This document shows positions 48,104 to 57,235 of a stretch of DNA of 64,000 nt, piece by piece. A program made the position numbers and the translations under genes. The notes under the pieces were generated by a model. The model saw only the letters and a program-made list of their open reading frames with translations. It did no database searches and was not told the DNA's origin. Each line of letters begins with the position of its first letter. Within the stretch, counting starts at the first letter, position 1. The DNA comes from Methanocorpusculum sp. (lineage in GTDB: Archaea > Halobacteriota > Methanomicrobia > Methanomicrobiales > Methanocorpusculaceae), in contig JAFQBW010000060.1 in the NCBI GenBank assembly GCA_017399555.1, positions 25,596 through 89,595 on the forward strand. The letters run 5' to 3'.

Positions 48104-48802
48104 TTATTTCTTAGATCCCGGTGCCGCGGTTACTTTCTTTACGCCTGCGACCACTTCTTCTAAGAGTTCAATTGGGAATCCGGCGACCATTTCCTCGTCT
48201 TTGATGCCGGAGAATTTGCGTGAACCGTCACAGCCGAGAGAGAAGTTCGGCTTTCCGGTAAGGAGAACATGGGCTGCCGCGTCAGAACAGATGGACTGGA
48301 TTCCGGCAAACTCCGGGTGGATTCTGCCGCCGACTTTTGCAAGCGTTGCCTGTGCCAGCTTGAGCATGGCAAGCGGTTTTGCAAAGATGATGACAACCGA
48401 CGGCTCAAACTCTGCCTTCTCAAGGGGAGCATAGAGAGTGGCGTACGTCTCCTGCGGGAGGGACGGGACACTATCCATAGTTCTTCTGGATGCGTTAATC
48501 GTCTCGTATTTGCCGAGTTTGAAGTAGTGCTGTCCGGTCTTTAAGGTTGCTCCCTTCTCGCGAAGACCAAGCGCCCAGGCGCCGCCGCCGCACTGGTGTT
48601 TTGCATCCGGTGCATAGAACACCTGTCCTTCGCGGGCAAGGGAAATCATACGGCAGTGACGGGTGGTCTCTTCCAGCTCCGGGACTCCTTCGGGGATGTC
48701 TTCTGCGGCGGTTACGATTTTTAATGCAACCGGCGAGCCTTCCAGGTGCAGGAGTTCCTTCAGCTCGGTGGATAATCTCTCAAAATCAGCAATATTTACC
48801 AT
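48104..48802 (-). CDS. DUF169 family protein
   Basis: 232 residues, soluble. The layout fits DUF169: SPVALKIV near the start (about 23-30), a middle TRHCRMISLAREG and HQCGGGAWALGL block with conserved Cys, and CSDAAAHVLLTGKPNFSLGCDGSRKF near the C-terminus. Conserved cysteines (about 50, 70, 172 and 190) suggest metal binding. Function unknown. ATG 48802 sits 23 nt from a TATA box (48825-48830) that also fits the divergent gene. Confidence 0.75.
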   Translation of the reverse strand: MVNIADFERLSTELKELLHLEGSPVALKIVTAAEDIPEGVPELEETTRHCRMISLAREGQVFYAPDAKHQCGGGAWALGLREKGATLKTGQHYFKLGKYETINASRRTMDSVPSLPQETYATLYAPLEKAEFEPSVVIIFAKPLAMLKLAQATLAKVGGRIHPEFAGIQSICSDAAAHVLLTGKPNFSLGCDGSRKFSGIKDEEMVAGFPIELLEEVVAGVKKVTAAPGSKK

Positions 48803-48824
48803 GCGGTAATTTTAGTGTTCATGG

Positions 48825-48830
48825 TATAAA
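48825..48830. promoter_or_regulatory. Single TATA box between divergent starts
   Basis: tataaa at 48825-48830 (tataaaag on +, ttttata on -) is 24 nt from ATG 48854 on the + strand and 23 nt from ATG 48802 on the - strand. Both distances fit leaderless archaeal transcripts, so one box may serve both genes. Confidence 0.5.
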
Positions 48831-48853
48831 AGGGCTGTTACCGCTCTTTGAGA

Positions 48854-50650
48854 ATGGATACCCTTATCCCGTCTCCAAAGAAACGAATAATTATGATTGG
48901 GCAGTCTTCGTTATCCGACCTCTTCTCTCAAATATCAGCCGCAGGATTTTTCAAACGTCTCTTTTCCTGGAAAGCAATCAAAGAAACTGCGGCACGAGCG
49001 GAAGCGGAAGCGAAAAACGCAGAGTTTGTCCATGCCGCGGAGATGCGCGAAATTGCCGCCCGGTTAAGCGAGGCGGAAAGCAGGCTTCGGACAGCGGAAC
49101 TGAGCCGGGAAGAAGCCCTTCGTGCCGCATCCGCCCGCGAAGCCCAGGAGACTTCCCGCTATCAGGAGCTGTATGCCCGCTACAGCAGAACCGCAGACGA
49201 CCTGGTCCGTTCCCGCGAGCTTCTCGCATCCGAATCTGCGGAAAAGTCAGCCCTCTCCCGCCAGGTCTTAGAACTGACCGCGGGGCGTGAAGAGATGCAG
49301 GCCGCCTGTGCGGAACTCAAAGCCGAGGCAGAAACTCAGGAAGCAGAGGCGAGACGCTTCCGCGAAACGCTGGCGCTCGAAAATGCAGAGCGGATGACGG
49401 CCCTTTCCCGCATCGCAGAACTCTCTGATACCGCGGAAAAGACCGCAGAGGAACTGCGCAGAACGCGGGACGCCCTCGCGGCAGAAACGGAAGGACGCCG
49501 GCTTTCGGCGGAGAAGTACGCATCCCTCAAGGAAGAGTTCGAGGGGCTTTCCTCGCAGTATCAGGAGATGCGCGAGATACGGGCCGTGGAAGCGGAACAG
49601 TGCCGCATTGCTGTGGAGCGCGCCGAGTCGCTGACCGCAGAATATTCCCGTGCCGCAGAGGAACTGCAGGCGGCCCGCGAGAGTCTGACCGCGGAGACTG
49701 AGGGCAGAAGAATTGAGGAGCGCAAGTATGCGGAACTGAAAGCCGAGTTTGACGAGAAGACGGCTGAACTTTCTTCCGCCAAAGAGGTCTTAGCGGCAGA
49801 GGAGAGTGTCCGCGAGGAGAGAAACGCCGAGTACGAACGCCGTGTGGAGAAGCTCAACACGTTAGTGGAGCAGATGGAAGCGGACCATGCAAAAGCTGAG
49901 GAACGGATTTTATGTGAGGTTGCCGAGCGCGAGGAGCGGCTTTCCACTGCCTGGCAGCGGCATGAGAAGGATGTTGCCGAGTCGATGAAGAGCCTTGCCA
50001 AGAAGCATGACTTCATCCGCTGTGACAAGGATGAGTATCCGAATCCGGGAACGCCGGACAATGTCTTCCTGATTGGCGGCATGTACACTATCTTCGACGC
50101 AAAGAGTCCGAAGAATCCGGAGGACCTGCAGAACTTCCCGCTGTATCTGAAAGCACAGGCGGAAGGAATGAAAAAGTACTGCAAGCACGAGAATGTGAGA
50201 AAGGACGCGTTCCTGGTTGTCCCTGCCTCCACGCTTGAGGTACTGACCACCTTCATGTACGACCTTGCGGAGTACACCGTCTACGTCATCACGCCCGAAT
50301 CCATGCTGCCGATTCTGCAGATGCTCAGAACCATTGAGAACTATGACTTCGCCGAGCAGTTAAGCCCGGAGGACAGAGACAAACTCTGCCGCTTCATTGG
50401 ACGGCTCTCGCATACCACCAAGCGCAAAGTCCAGATTGACACCTACTTCTCCCGCGAACTGGTCAGTGTACTCCGCGAGATTGACACGCTCCCGGATGAG
50501 TTTGCGCATGATATCGCCGTCTATGAGCAGAAGGCAAAACTGAACCCGCCAATGGAAAAGCGGGCGAAGATGATTTCTGTAGCAGACGTGTCAAATGATG
50601 TTTCCCGGATTGAAAATGAGATTCTTGGATGGTCTGTTGTGGAAGAGTAA
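48854..50650 (+). CDS. Long coiled-coil protein with RmuC-like C-terminal domain
   Basis: 598 residues. Residues about 40-350 are an uninterrupted Glu/Ala/Arg-rich coiled coil. The C-terminal ~210 residues are globular: DNVFLIGGMYTIFDAKSPKN (about 390-409) with a (D/E)xK-type DAK motif, then KDAFLVVPASTLEVL and YTVYVITPESMLPIL strands. A coiled coil followed by a PD-(D/E)XK-like fold recalls RmuC, but I cannot confirm it. Possible role: DNA maintenance or nuclease regulation. ATG 48854 fits the TATA box; ATG 48893 is an alternative. GC-rich codon use in the coil follows from its Glu/Ala/Arg composition. Confidence 0.65.
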   Translation: MDTLIPSPKKRIIMIGQSSLSDLFSQISAAGFFKRLFSWKAIKETAARAEAEAKNAEFVHAAEMREIAARLSEAESRLRTAELSREEALRAASAREAQETSRYQELYARYSRTADDLVRSRELLASESAEKSALSRQVLELTAGREEMQAACAELKAEAETQEAEARRFRETLALENAERMTALSRIAELSDTAEKTAEELRRTRDALAAETEGRRLSAEKYASLKEEFEGLSSQYQEMREIRAVEAEQCRIAVERAESLTAEYSRAAEELQAARESLTAETEGRRIEERKYAELKAEFDEKTAELSSAKEVLAAEESVREERNAEYERRVEKLNTLVEQMEADHAKAEERILCEVAEREERLSTAWQRHEKDVAESMKSLAKKHDFIRCDKDEYPNPGTPDNVFLIGGMYTIFDAKSPKNPEDLQNFPLYLKAQAEGMKKYCKHENVRKDAFLVVPASTLEVLTTFMYDLAEYTVYVITPESMLPILQMLRTIENYDFAEQLSPEDRDKLCRFIGRLSHTTKRKVQIDTYFSRELVSVLREIDTLPDEFAHDIAVYEQKAKLNPPMEKRAKMISVADVSNDVSRIENEILGWSVVEE

Positions 50651-51007
50651 TTAGAGGATTTCTCACAACCTAAAGATTTCCAAGTTGACCGTCTTTTGAC
50701 ATATGCGAATAGAAGATATTTCCACCGCGAGCCGCCCCGTGCCGGAGTCGCGGCTCCGCACACCTGATTTTTGGAAAATGATTATCTGACCGTTATTTCA
50801 GAAACGGGGTGTGGGGCGGCGACTTCGGCGCGGAGCCGCCCGCGGTGGAAATATCCTCTTGACGCTAAGAAGCAGGACAGGACCATATCCTAAATATTAG
50901 ATGTGGAGGAGTGGTCTTTTTGAAAATAGTGGTTGTTAGAAATTCTCAGATTTTTATTCAATTTTAGCGTAAAGCCAAAGCACGAAAAAAGTATTTTGCA
51001 GAGACCC
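50651..51007. repeat. Imperfect ~40-bp inverted repeat in a convergent gap
   Basis: gatatttccaccgcg (50715-50729) is the exact reverse complement of cgcggtggaaatatc (50841-50855). Similarity extends to about 40 bp at roughly 85%. The 110-bp centre contains GC-rich local stems (ggag-tcgcg-gctcc; cacacc/ggtgtg). The gap lies between the ends of two converging genes and holds no gene. It could be a large bidirectional terminator or a miniature mobile element. Confidence 0.65.
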
Positions 51008-52615
51008 TTATGCTTCCCGCAGGGTGTCTCTGTCCAGCATATCCATTTTTCCTGCAACATGTGTTAAGTCCGCAGGCACAGCAATCATGTTCAGTGCCGT
51101 GCTCACAAAGTCCAGTGCAATCTCTAAGACTACCGCAATACCCAGAGCCTCAACCGGGATTCCAAGCTGCAGGAAGAGAATCGAATAGCAGGCGATACCT
51201 CCTCCCGGAACCGGCGGGACTGCTAAGGCAAGCAGACCGGCGGTCAGGATTGCCGCAAACAGCCAGGACAGGGTCATAGGGACAGAGTAGTAGCTTGCCA
51301 TAAAGAGACACACACAGAAAAACGTTGCCGCATGACCGCAGCGGGAGAATGCTGTAGCAAGCGGGACACCGAAGTTTACCAGATTCCGGGAGATACCAAG
51401 ACGCTTTTCACAACACTCCACGTTTGTAGAGAAGGTGGCAACAGAGGATGCGGTGGTCAGCGCGACCAGAAAGACCGGCATCACTTTTCTGATAAAGACC
51501 GCTGGTTTTACCTTCTGGAAAATACAGGCCTCGCCTAAGATGAGGACAATATTCAGGATAACCGAGATGGCAAGCACCACAAACAGCAGAAGAAGCTCTG
51601 CGGCATTGCTTACCATATCGGTCAGCATCAGGTTCAGTACACTGATAAAGACAATCAGCGGCAGGAGTGTCGTAATCCACTCCATCACCAACTGCACCAG
51701 ACTGTTTGCCTGCGCTACAAACTGCACGATAACCGGGATTTTCTTATTCAGAATCAGCATTGCAAGGCCGAACGCCACGGCAAGGAAGATAATCTGCAGG
51801 GTGTTTCCTTCAACAAAGGGGGAAATCAGATTGTCCGGAATGATTCCAAGAAGCATATCCAGAATCGCAAAGAACTCGCCGCCGCCGGACGTTCCCCCGG
51901 AGAAAGAGAAGGTAAAGAAGGGCAGTGCTACCAGTGTACAGATAACAAGCGTAAAGTAAATGCGCCCGAAGTATCTGCCGATAACCTTTCGTCCAAGCGT
52001 GCCGAGTGTTGCTGTATCACCGATACTGTAGATACCCCAGATAAGGGATAAGAACATCATTGGAAGAGCTGTGGCGATAAGAAGCCCAATAAACGTATCA
52101 AACAGCGGACCAATCAGCACCTCGGATAAGCTGTGACGCATATCATCAGACAGCGTCCGGCAGAACAGTCCGACCAGAATACCTGCGGCAAGGGCAATTC
52201 CCAGATAGATAAGCGGATTGATTTTTCTCCGCTTGGGCATGATGGTAATCTGGTTTTCCCCGTTGATATAGTGGTACGACGGGGCAAGACCGATATTTGC
52301 AAGAAGCGTCTGCACCGAGTTTCCGCCGTTTAACACACAGTCGCTGTCGTTTCCAAACGGATTGACCCGTGGACCTGCAGCGATTAAGGTGATGTACTGT
52401 TTTCCAAGCTTTTTGCCGGAGCGGAAACTGCATTCTGCGCCTTCGCCTAATCCGTCCAGCCACTTCTGCAGGACCTTTTCGACTACCGCATGCAGACGGT
52501 CTGCTGCCTGTGACTCAATATTGTCCTCTTTTAAGGTCTCGGCGGTTAAGGTGCTGATTTCCTCAACCACATCCTTTGACAGCCGGAAGTTTTTGGATTT
52601 GGCGGAAGGCGGCAT
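51008..52615 (-). CDS. Dicarboxylate/amino-acid:cation symporter (SLC1/DAACS) with N-terminal soluble domain
   Basis: 535 residues. Residues about 135-520 are the SLC1-type transporter with eight membrane helices and re-entrant loops. Substrate motifs such as TTASSVATFSTNVECCE (serine-rich HP1 region) and PPVPGGGIACYSILFL (HP2) are visible. It should import a dicarboxylate or acidic/neutral amino acid with Na+ or H+. Residues 1-~130 form an extra soluble domain (VEEISTLTAETLKEDNIE...) with an alpha/beta pattern reminiscent of GHKL-type anti-sigma ATPases, absent from ordinary family members. It follows a TrmB-type regulator by 33 nt, probably in one transcript. Confidence 0.82.
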   Translation of the reverse strand: MPPSAKSKNFRLSKDVVEEISTLTAETLKEDNIESQAADRLHAVVEKVLQKWLDGLGEGAECSFRSGKKLGKQYITLIAAGPRVNPFGNDSDCVLNGGNSVQTLLANIGLAPSYHYINGENQITIMPKRRKINPLIYLGIALAAGILVGLFCRTLSDDMRHSLSEVLIGPLFDTFIGLLIATALPMMFLSLIWGIYSIGDTATLGTLGRKVIGRYFGRIYFTLVICTLVALPFFTFSFSGGTSGGGEFFAILDMLLGIIPDNLISPFVEGNTLQIIFLAVAFGLAMLILNKKIPVIVQFVAQANSLVQLVMEWITTLLPLIVFISVLNLMLTDMVSNAAELLLLFVVLAISVILNIVLILGEACIFQKVKPAVFIRKVMPVFLVALTTASSVATFSTNVECCEKRLGISRNLVNFGVPLATAFSRCGHAATFFCVCLFMASYYSVPMTLSWLFAAILTAGLLALAVPPVPGGGIACYSILFLQLGIPVEALGIAVVLEIALDFVSTALNMIAVPADLTHVAGKMDMLDRDTLREA

Positions 52616-52648
52616 AAATTGTTGCTTATCATTTGCTGTAAAAGAAGA

Positions 52649-53434
52649 TTAATGGTGCGGTGAAATAGGCACCAGGGATTTTATAATCGGTTCAAACAGA
52701 TAGGACACAAACGAATAGGCCTCATCAAGATAGAGAATCGTTGCAAACAATCTGCCCTCAGCATGCTGAATATTGATAAGACTTTTTCTATCCGAAATCA
52801 GGACCAGGACCGTATTCTGCAGGATAAACGGATGAAGTTTTTCCGAATCCGGCTCATCTTTTCTAAATCGGTAGCAGGGGATGGAATACCCTTCAGAAGA
52901 TTCTGGATTCAGCAGAATCGGATATACAGAGAGTTTTTTGGAGAGTCGTTTCAGTACTGTTTCGGGAATCTGTTTTTTCCCGTATTCGGTATCGCGAATA
53001 ATCAGAATGAGCTCATTTTTTGTTCGGCGGAGAAGCGGTTTTATATGCGTTTCAATCGCCCATTCTGACTGCAGTTCATGAATCTGCGGCCTGATATCAA
53101 CCGGTTCTCTGAGATAAAGGCTGCGCAGATACTCTTCTGCAGCATCATACCGACTGACAGCTTCTCTGCGGAGGCGGTCAAAAACCGTTTTCATCTCTGC
53201 TGCGGTATATCGTATCGGACGGCTTTTTGTCTGGGAAACAAATCCGCGCTCCTCTAAGGTGGACAGAACCTGGTAAATCTTATTCCGCGGAATGCCGCTT
53301 ATCTCATAAACATCTCGTACCGTTGCAGATTTCAGCATGAAAACTGCATAATATGCCTTCGCCTCATTTTCTGACATCCCAATGCCGGTCATCTGCCTGA
53401 TGAACTCAATCTGATTCTTGTCCGAAGATTCCAC
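52649..53434 (-). CDS. TrmB-family transcriptional regulator
   Basis: About 261 residues. N-terminal winged helix-turn-helix (MSENEAKAYYAVFMLKSATV, then ISGIPRNKIYQVLSTLEERG) followed by a short coiled segment and a C-terminal effector domain (ELILIIRDTEYG, NTVLVLISDRKS). TrmB proteins sense sugars or other metabolites; this one likely controls the symporter that follows. Start is uncertain. GTG 53434 is favoured because a TATA-like aaatattt (53461-53468) lies about 30 nt upstream, and it leaves a full HTH. ATG 53392 or a more upstream start are alternatives. A 14-bp palindrome spans the start region. Confidence 0.75.
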   Translation of the reverse strand: MESSDKNQIEFIRQMTGIGMSENEAKAYYAVFMLKSATVRDVYEISGIPRNKIYQVLSTLEERGFVSQTKSRPIRYTAAEMKTVFDRLRREAVSRYDAAEEYLRSLYLREPVDIRPQIHELQSEWAIETHIKPLLRRTKNELILIIRDTEYGKKQIPETVLKRLSKKLSVYPILLNPESSEGYSIPCYRFRKDEPDSEKLHPFILQNTVLVLISDRKSLINIQHAEGRLFATILYLDEAYSFVSYLFEPIIKSLVPISPHH

Positions 53435-53445
53435 AATATATTGTG
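53432..53445. promoter_or_regulatory. Perfect 14-bp palindrome, probable TrmB operator
   Basis: cacaatatattgtg is its own reverse complement and overlaps the predicted transcription start of the TrmB gene. Binding of the regulator here would block its own and the symporter's transcription. Inferred from position and symmetry. Confidence 0.5.
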
Positions 53446-53611
53446 ACAGTGAAAGGTAACAAATATTTCGACACAACGGGGCTGATTTCTCCAGTTTTTG
53501 AGAATTGTTTCTAAATGACGGGACTTGAGGGTGTTTTTGGACACATCTCTGATACGGTTAGGAGTACCATTGAGTCTATATTACTCAGTCTTCAAACAAT
53601 ACAGATACATT

Positions 53612-54754
53612 ATGCAGAAATTCGTATCATTCATGCTTTGTGCAGTGCTGTCTGTACTGCTTCTGATATCTCCGGCATCAGCCGCAGACCCGACCGGCCT
53701 TACCGTATCTGACTGTTCGTTCTCTCCTGCGGTTCTTATGCCGGGAGATACCGGAATATTTACCATCACGCTGACTAACAGCGGAGAAGAGACGGCTGTT
53801 CTGAATCGTGCCTACATCAAAGTCTATGACAGTGAAGGAATGGAAATGACAACTGCCGAAAGCTACAACCTCCCGCGCTATATCGCCCCGGGAAGTACCG
53901 TTACGCTTACCATGCCGATACAGGCAGGAGAAGAGACCGGGATTTTTTACCCGGTGTTCAACCTTGCATTTGCAGACCACACTACCTCATTAAAACAGCC
54001 GATTCCGGTCATTGTTGATGATTCCGGTCTTGATATCTCATTATCCCAGGTTCCGGACTCTTTCCCTGAAAGCGGAAGCGAGCAGGTTGTCCTGACACTG
54101 GCAAATCCAATGCAGACTGACCTCACTGCGGTATCTCTCTCTGCAGACGGCAAGGGTGTGTCCTGTAAAGAAGGAACAGTCTTCGTTGGAACTATTTCCT
54201 CCGGTTCATCTGCTGTATCTGCCCTCACCGTCAGAACTGACAAAGCAGAGGAAGTGAACCTTGTTGTATCCTATACCAACGGTGCAAACAAACACACAGA
54301 AACGGTTACCATCCCGGCAGGAGTTTCCGCGTCTGCGGCAGCACCGGAGCTGATTATCACCAATATTCTGGTGGAAAAGACTGGAAAATACCACACCTTA
54401 ACAGCAGATGTAAACAATGCAGGATTCACTACTGCAAACTCGCTGCGTATCACCTCTCTGGAAGGCGGAGACATTGGCCCATACAGTACGTACGTTGTCG
54501 GTTCTCTCGATGGAGATGACCTTGCAGGATTTGAACTCACGTTTACCGAGCCGGAAAATGGTGTCCTGACTCTGGTTTTAACCTATAAAAATGACGGAGG
54601 AGATTCCACAACAGAAGAGGTCTCTGTCGTTCTGGAAAACCATATGAAACCGAAAGAAACAAACAGCGTTCCCCTGATTGTCGGAGGAATCATCATTCTG
54701 CTTGTTGCAGCGGCTGTTATCGTCAGAAAGAAAAAGGCAGGAAAATCCGAGTAA
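53612..54754 (+). CDS. Secreted CARDB/S-layer-type (COG1361-like) membrane protein
   Basis: 380 residues. Signal peptide about 1-24 (MQKFVSFMLCAVLSVLLLIS), then three Ig-like CARDB domains, seen as repeated MPGDTGIFTITLTNSGEE, SEQVVLTLANPM and YHTLTADVNNAGF strands. A C-terminal membrane helix (about 352-373) and a KKKAGKSE tail finish it. ATG 53612 is chosen because it starts the signal peptide and a TATA-like ctatatta (53576-53583) stands about 30 nt upstream. One nucleotide separates it from the ABC ATPase. Such proteins often accompany MacB-like exporters in archaea and may be the extracellular partner. Confidence 0.82.
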   Translation: MQKFVSFMLCAVLSVLLLISPASAADPTGLTVSDCSFSPAVLMPGDTGIFTITLTNSGEETAVLNRAYIKVYDSEGMEMTTAESYNLPRYIAPGSTVTLTMPIQAGEETGIFYPVFNLAFADHTTSLKQPIPVIVDDSGLDISLSQVPDSFPESGSEQVVLTLANPMQTDLTAVSLSADGKGVSCKEGTVFVGTISSGSSAVSALTVRTDKAEEVNLVVSYTNGANKHTETVTIPAGVSASAAAPELIITNILVEKTGKYHTLTADVNNAGFTTANSLRITSLEGGDIGPYSTYVVGSLDGDDLAGFELTFTEPENGVLTLVLTYKNDGGDSTTEEVSVVLENHMKPKETNSVPLIVGGIIILLVAAAVIVRKKKAGKSE

Positions 54755-54755
54755 T

Positions 54756-55436
54756 ATGGAAGAGACTCCTATTGTGGAACTGCGTGATGTCACTAAAGTC
54801 TATCCAATGGCTGCAGGGGATGTCTATGCCTTAAACCACATAACCTTCACGGTACAAAAGGGAGAATTTATCGCCATTATGGGTCCTTCCGGTTCGGGAA
54901 AATCCACGCTGATGAATATAATCGGGTGTCTTGATGTGCCGACATCCGGGTCAGTGTACATCAACGGAGTGCCGACTGCCGATATGACAGATGACGAACT
55001 CACTGAACATCGTCTGCACACCATTGGGTTCATCTTCCAGAAGTTCAACTTAATCAGCTTGCTTACTGCGTATGAAAATGTAGAGTATCCGCTGATTCTC
55101 AAACACGGCCCGGGAGATTACAAAGAAAAAGTAACTTCCCTCCTGTCTCAGGTCGGTCTTACCGAAAAGCAGATGCAGCATACACCCTACGAGCTTTCCG
55201 GAGGACAGCAGCAGCGTGTCTCTATAGCTCGTGCTCTGGCAAATGACCCGTCGTTTCTTATCTGCGACGAACCAACCGGAAATCTTGATTCAAAAATGAG
55301 TATGCAGATTATGGAAGTACTGTCTGCTCTTCACAAAGAGGGAAAAACGGTTCTGATGGTAACTCACAATCCGGAAACAGCCGAATATGCAGACAGAACT
55401 GTCATTATCCGTGACGGGGAGATTGTACATGAGTAA
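54756..55436 (+). CDS. ABC transporter ATP-binding protein, MacB/LolD type
   Basis: 226 residues. Walker [10 protein letters not shown] (about 42-50), Q-loop FQKFN (about 92-96), signature [15 protein letters not shown] (about 146-160), Walker [13 protein letters not shown] (about 166-177) and switch His VTHNPETA. It supplies ATP hydrolysis to the permease that overlaps its 3' end by 8 nt. The FNLI and EPTGNLD wording is typical of the LolD/MacB class of extracellular-function (mechanotransmission) systems and not of importers. Confidence 0.92.
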   Translation: MEETPIVELRDVTKVYPMAAGDVYALNHITFTVQKGEFIAIMGPSGSGKSTLMNIIGCLDVPTSGSVYINGVPTADMTDDELTEHRLHTIGFIFQKFNLISLLTAYENVEYPLILKHGPGDYKEKVTSLLSQVGLTEKQMQHTPYELSGGQQQRVSIARALANDPSFLICDEPTGNLDSKMSMQIMEVLSALHKEGKTVLMVTHNPETAEYADRTVIIRDGEIVHE

Positions 55437-56679
55437 GCAGAATTCTCTATTGCATAGAATCTACTCACCGATGATTCTTTCTCTCTCCATTCGGAATCTG
55501 AAACTGAATAAGTTTCGGACGATGCTGTCTTTAATTGGTATTGTTATCGGTGTGTTTTCCATCTGCGGTCTTGGGATGGTAGGTGCGGCATTTACGGAAA
55601 ATATCAACACAATGGTCGCGGAAAATGCGGACCGGCTTACTTTGTCCTCGATTGCGGAGAAAAACATCGGAGGGACTATTGTATACGGCTTCTCTGAAAA
55701 GGACATCAGTGAGATTGAATCTGCCGTAAAATCTGTTACCACTGAATACACGATTATCACACAAAACACCGGAAGTAAAGCGCTTGTTGTCGGAAAGTCG
55801 GGAGCGGTTGGATATCTTACCGGTATGAGCGAAGAAGGTCTGGAGGAGATTGCAGGCTCAACCCTGGAAGAAGGCAGTCTTCCGCGCAGTGCAAACGGGA
55901 TTCTGATTACCCGCGATTATGCAGATGACAATAATCTTCACATTAACAGCAGGATAACCACGACGGATGTAAATGGAGATGAGGTAAAACTCCGCGTAAC
56001 CGGAATCATGGAGGAGGATTTAATGACGTTTGTTATGTCTGCATCTATGGAGATGTGTATGATTACCGGAAGCCTTGACATGTATCAGAAACTTCTGGGA
56101 GATAAAAACAATCTCTATGATACGGTAATCATCAAAGTAAAAGACCCGCTTCTGTTACAGCCAATCGAGGATGCAGTTGAGCGGAAGATGAACGGCAAGG
56201 CATACAAGGATTCGGATGATACCGTCAGAATCACGAACAGTTACGACACGGCAGAAACATTGAACGATGTGCTGTCTCTTGCCTATATCTTCCGTACAGT
56301 TATCAGTGCAGTGTCTCTTGTTGTTGCTTCTGTTGCTATCGTGAATGTGATGATGATGTCAGTAAAGGAACGTACCAGAGAAATTGGTATCCTCCGCAGT
56401 ATCGGCACAAAGAAAAGTCAGATTCTGCAGATGTTCCTCTATGAGGCAGGTATTATGGGGATGATTGGTTCGTTTATCGGGACTGTCTGGTCATGTATAA
56501 TTACGCCAATTATTCTCATCATTATGCTTGATTCGGCAGAAATGATGTTTTCCGCAGGAGTTCTCTGCTACATTCCGCTTGGCATCCTTATCGGCATCGG
56601 GGTCTGTCTTGCGGCAGGACTTTATCCTGCACTCAAAGCGGCAAATCTCAACCCGGTTGAGGCGATGTCCACAGACTAA
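55429..56679 (+). CDS. MacB/FtsX-type ABC permease
   Basis: 416 residues. One N-terminal membrane helix (about 30-52, MLSLIGIVIGVFSICGLGMV), a large extracytoplasmic domain (about 60-270), and three C-terminal helices with the FtsX pattern (VASVAIVNVMMMSVKERTRE, EIGILRSIGTKKSQI, and a final ALKAANLNPVEAMSTD). It pairs with the ATPase just upstream and probably with the CARDB protein. Likely role: transmit force to, or move, an extracellular or lipid-linked substrate. ATG 55429 is chosen since the reading frame upstream lies inside the ATPase gene. Confidence 0.9.
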   Translation: MSKQNSLLHRIYSPMILSLSIRNLKLNKFRTMLSLIGIVIGVFSICGLGMVGAAFTENINTMVAENADRLTLSSIAEKNIGGTIVYGFSEKDISEIESAVKSVTTEYTIITQNTGSKALVVGKSGAVGYLTGMSEEGLEEIAGSTLEEGSLPRSANGILITRDYADDNNLHINSRITTTDVNGDEVKLRVTGIMEEDLMTFVMSASMEMCMITGSLDMYQKLLGDKNNLYDTVIIKVKDPLLLQPIEDAVERKMNGKAYKDSDDTVRITNSYDTAETLNDVLSLAYIFRTVISAVSLVVASVAIVNVMMMSVKERTREIGILRSIGTKKSQILQMFLYEAGIMGMIGSFIGTVWSCIITPIILIIMLDSAEMMFSAGVLCYIPLGILIGIGVCLAAGLYPALKAANLNPVEAMSTD

Positions 56680-56791
56680 GCGCCCTTCCTCCCCTCCCAC
56701 CTATTTCCCTCTGTATTGTCAATTATTTCCAGAGTATTGGGAAGCAATTTATAGTTCTAATCCGGAATATAATTCCCCGGTGATTCTAATC

Positions 56792-56965
56792 ATGAGAAGA
56801 CAGTTACAGGGAATTTCTCTCATCCTCTTCGGTATTCTGCTTGCACTCTTTGCACAGGTCAACCCCTGGATTCCAATTATTGATGATTTACTGGGAACAA
56901 TTTCCGGTTACGCATCGATTATCTGTGGAATCATTGGAGTCATCCTGGCATTGAAAAAAGACTAA
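56792..56965 (+). CDS. Small two-helix membrane protein, 57 aa
   Basis: MRRQLQGISLILFGILLALF starts the first hydrophobic helix, and a second (SGYASIICGIIGVILAL) ends in KKD. A TATA-like tttatag (about 56749-56755) stands about 37 nt upstream, so it has its own promoter. It resembles short hypothetical membrane proteins of unknown function. No link to the ABC system is proven. Confidence 0.6.
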   Translation: MRRQLQGISLILFGILLALFAQVNPWIPIIDDLLGTISGYASIICGIIGVILALKKD

Positions 56966-57002
56966 CCGTTGCTTTTTTGAACGAATGAGATGAGTGAGAA
57001 AA

Positions 57003-57080
57003 GAGTGCGAAGGGCGCGAGGCGCGTAGCGACTCAAGCCTTGAGCATTTTTCTGAATGAGTGAAACGAATGAGGAAAAAT
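57003..57080. repeat. Degenerate gaatgag-type repeats and hairpin after the tRNA
   Basis: gcatttttc (57044-57052) pairs with gaaaaatgc (57074-57082), enclosing repeated (g)aatgag and gaacgaatgag units; ctcaa-gcc-ttgag is a second small stem. On the - strand this follows the tRNA 3' end with a T-run, so the hairpin may end tRNA transcription. Confidence 0.45.
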
Positions 57081-57164
57081 GCGAAGGAAGGGATTCGAAC
57101 CCCAGAACTCCTATGAGACCAGACCCTGAATCTGGCGCCGTTGACCTGGCTTGGCTACCTTCGC
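57081..57164 (-). tRNA. tRNA-Leu (anticodon CAG)
   Basis: 84-nt type II tRNA. Acceptor stem GCGAAGG/CCTTCGC, anticodon arm CCAGA-TTCAGGG-TCTGG giving anticodon CAG (reads CUG), a long variable arm (tctcataggagt) and T-arm loop GTTCGAATC. The long variable arm and anticodon fit leucine. CCA is not encoded. No intron is seen. Confidence 0.93.
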
Positions 57165-57235
57165 TCTAAAAGTGCTTTATAGAATTCGCTGTCTGCGAAT
57201 ATAAATCTACTGCTTGTTATTCCTTCAAAAAAAAA

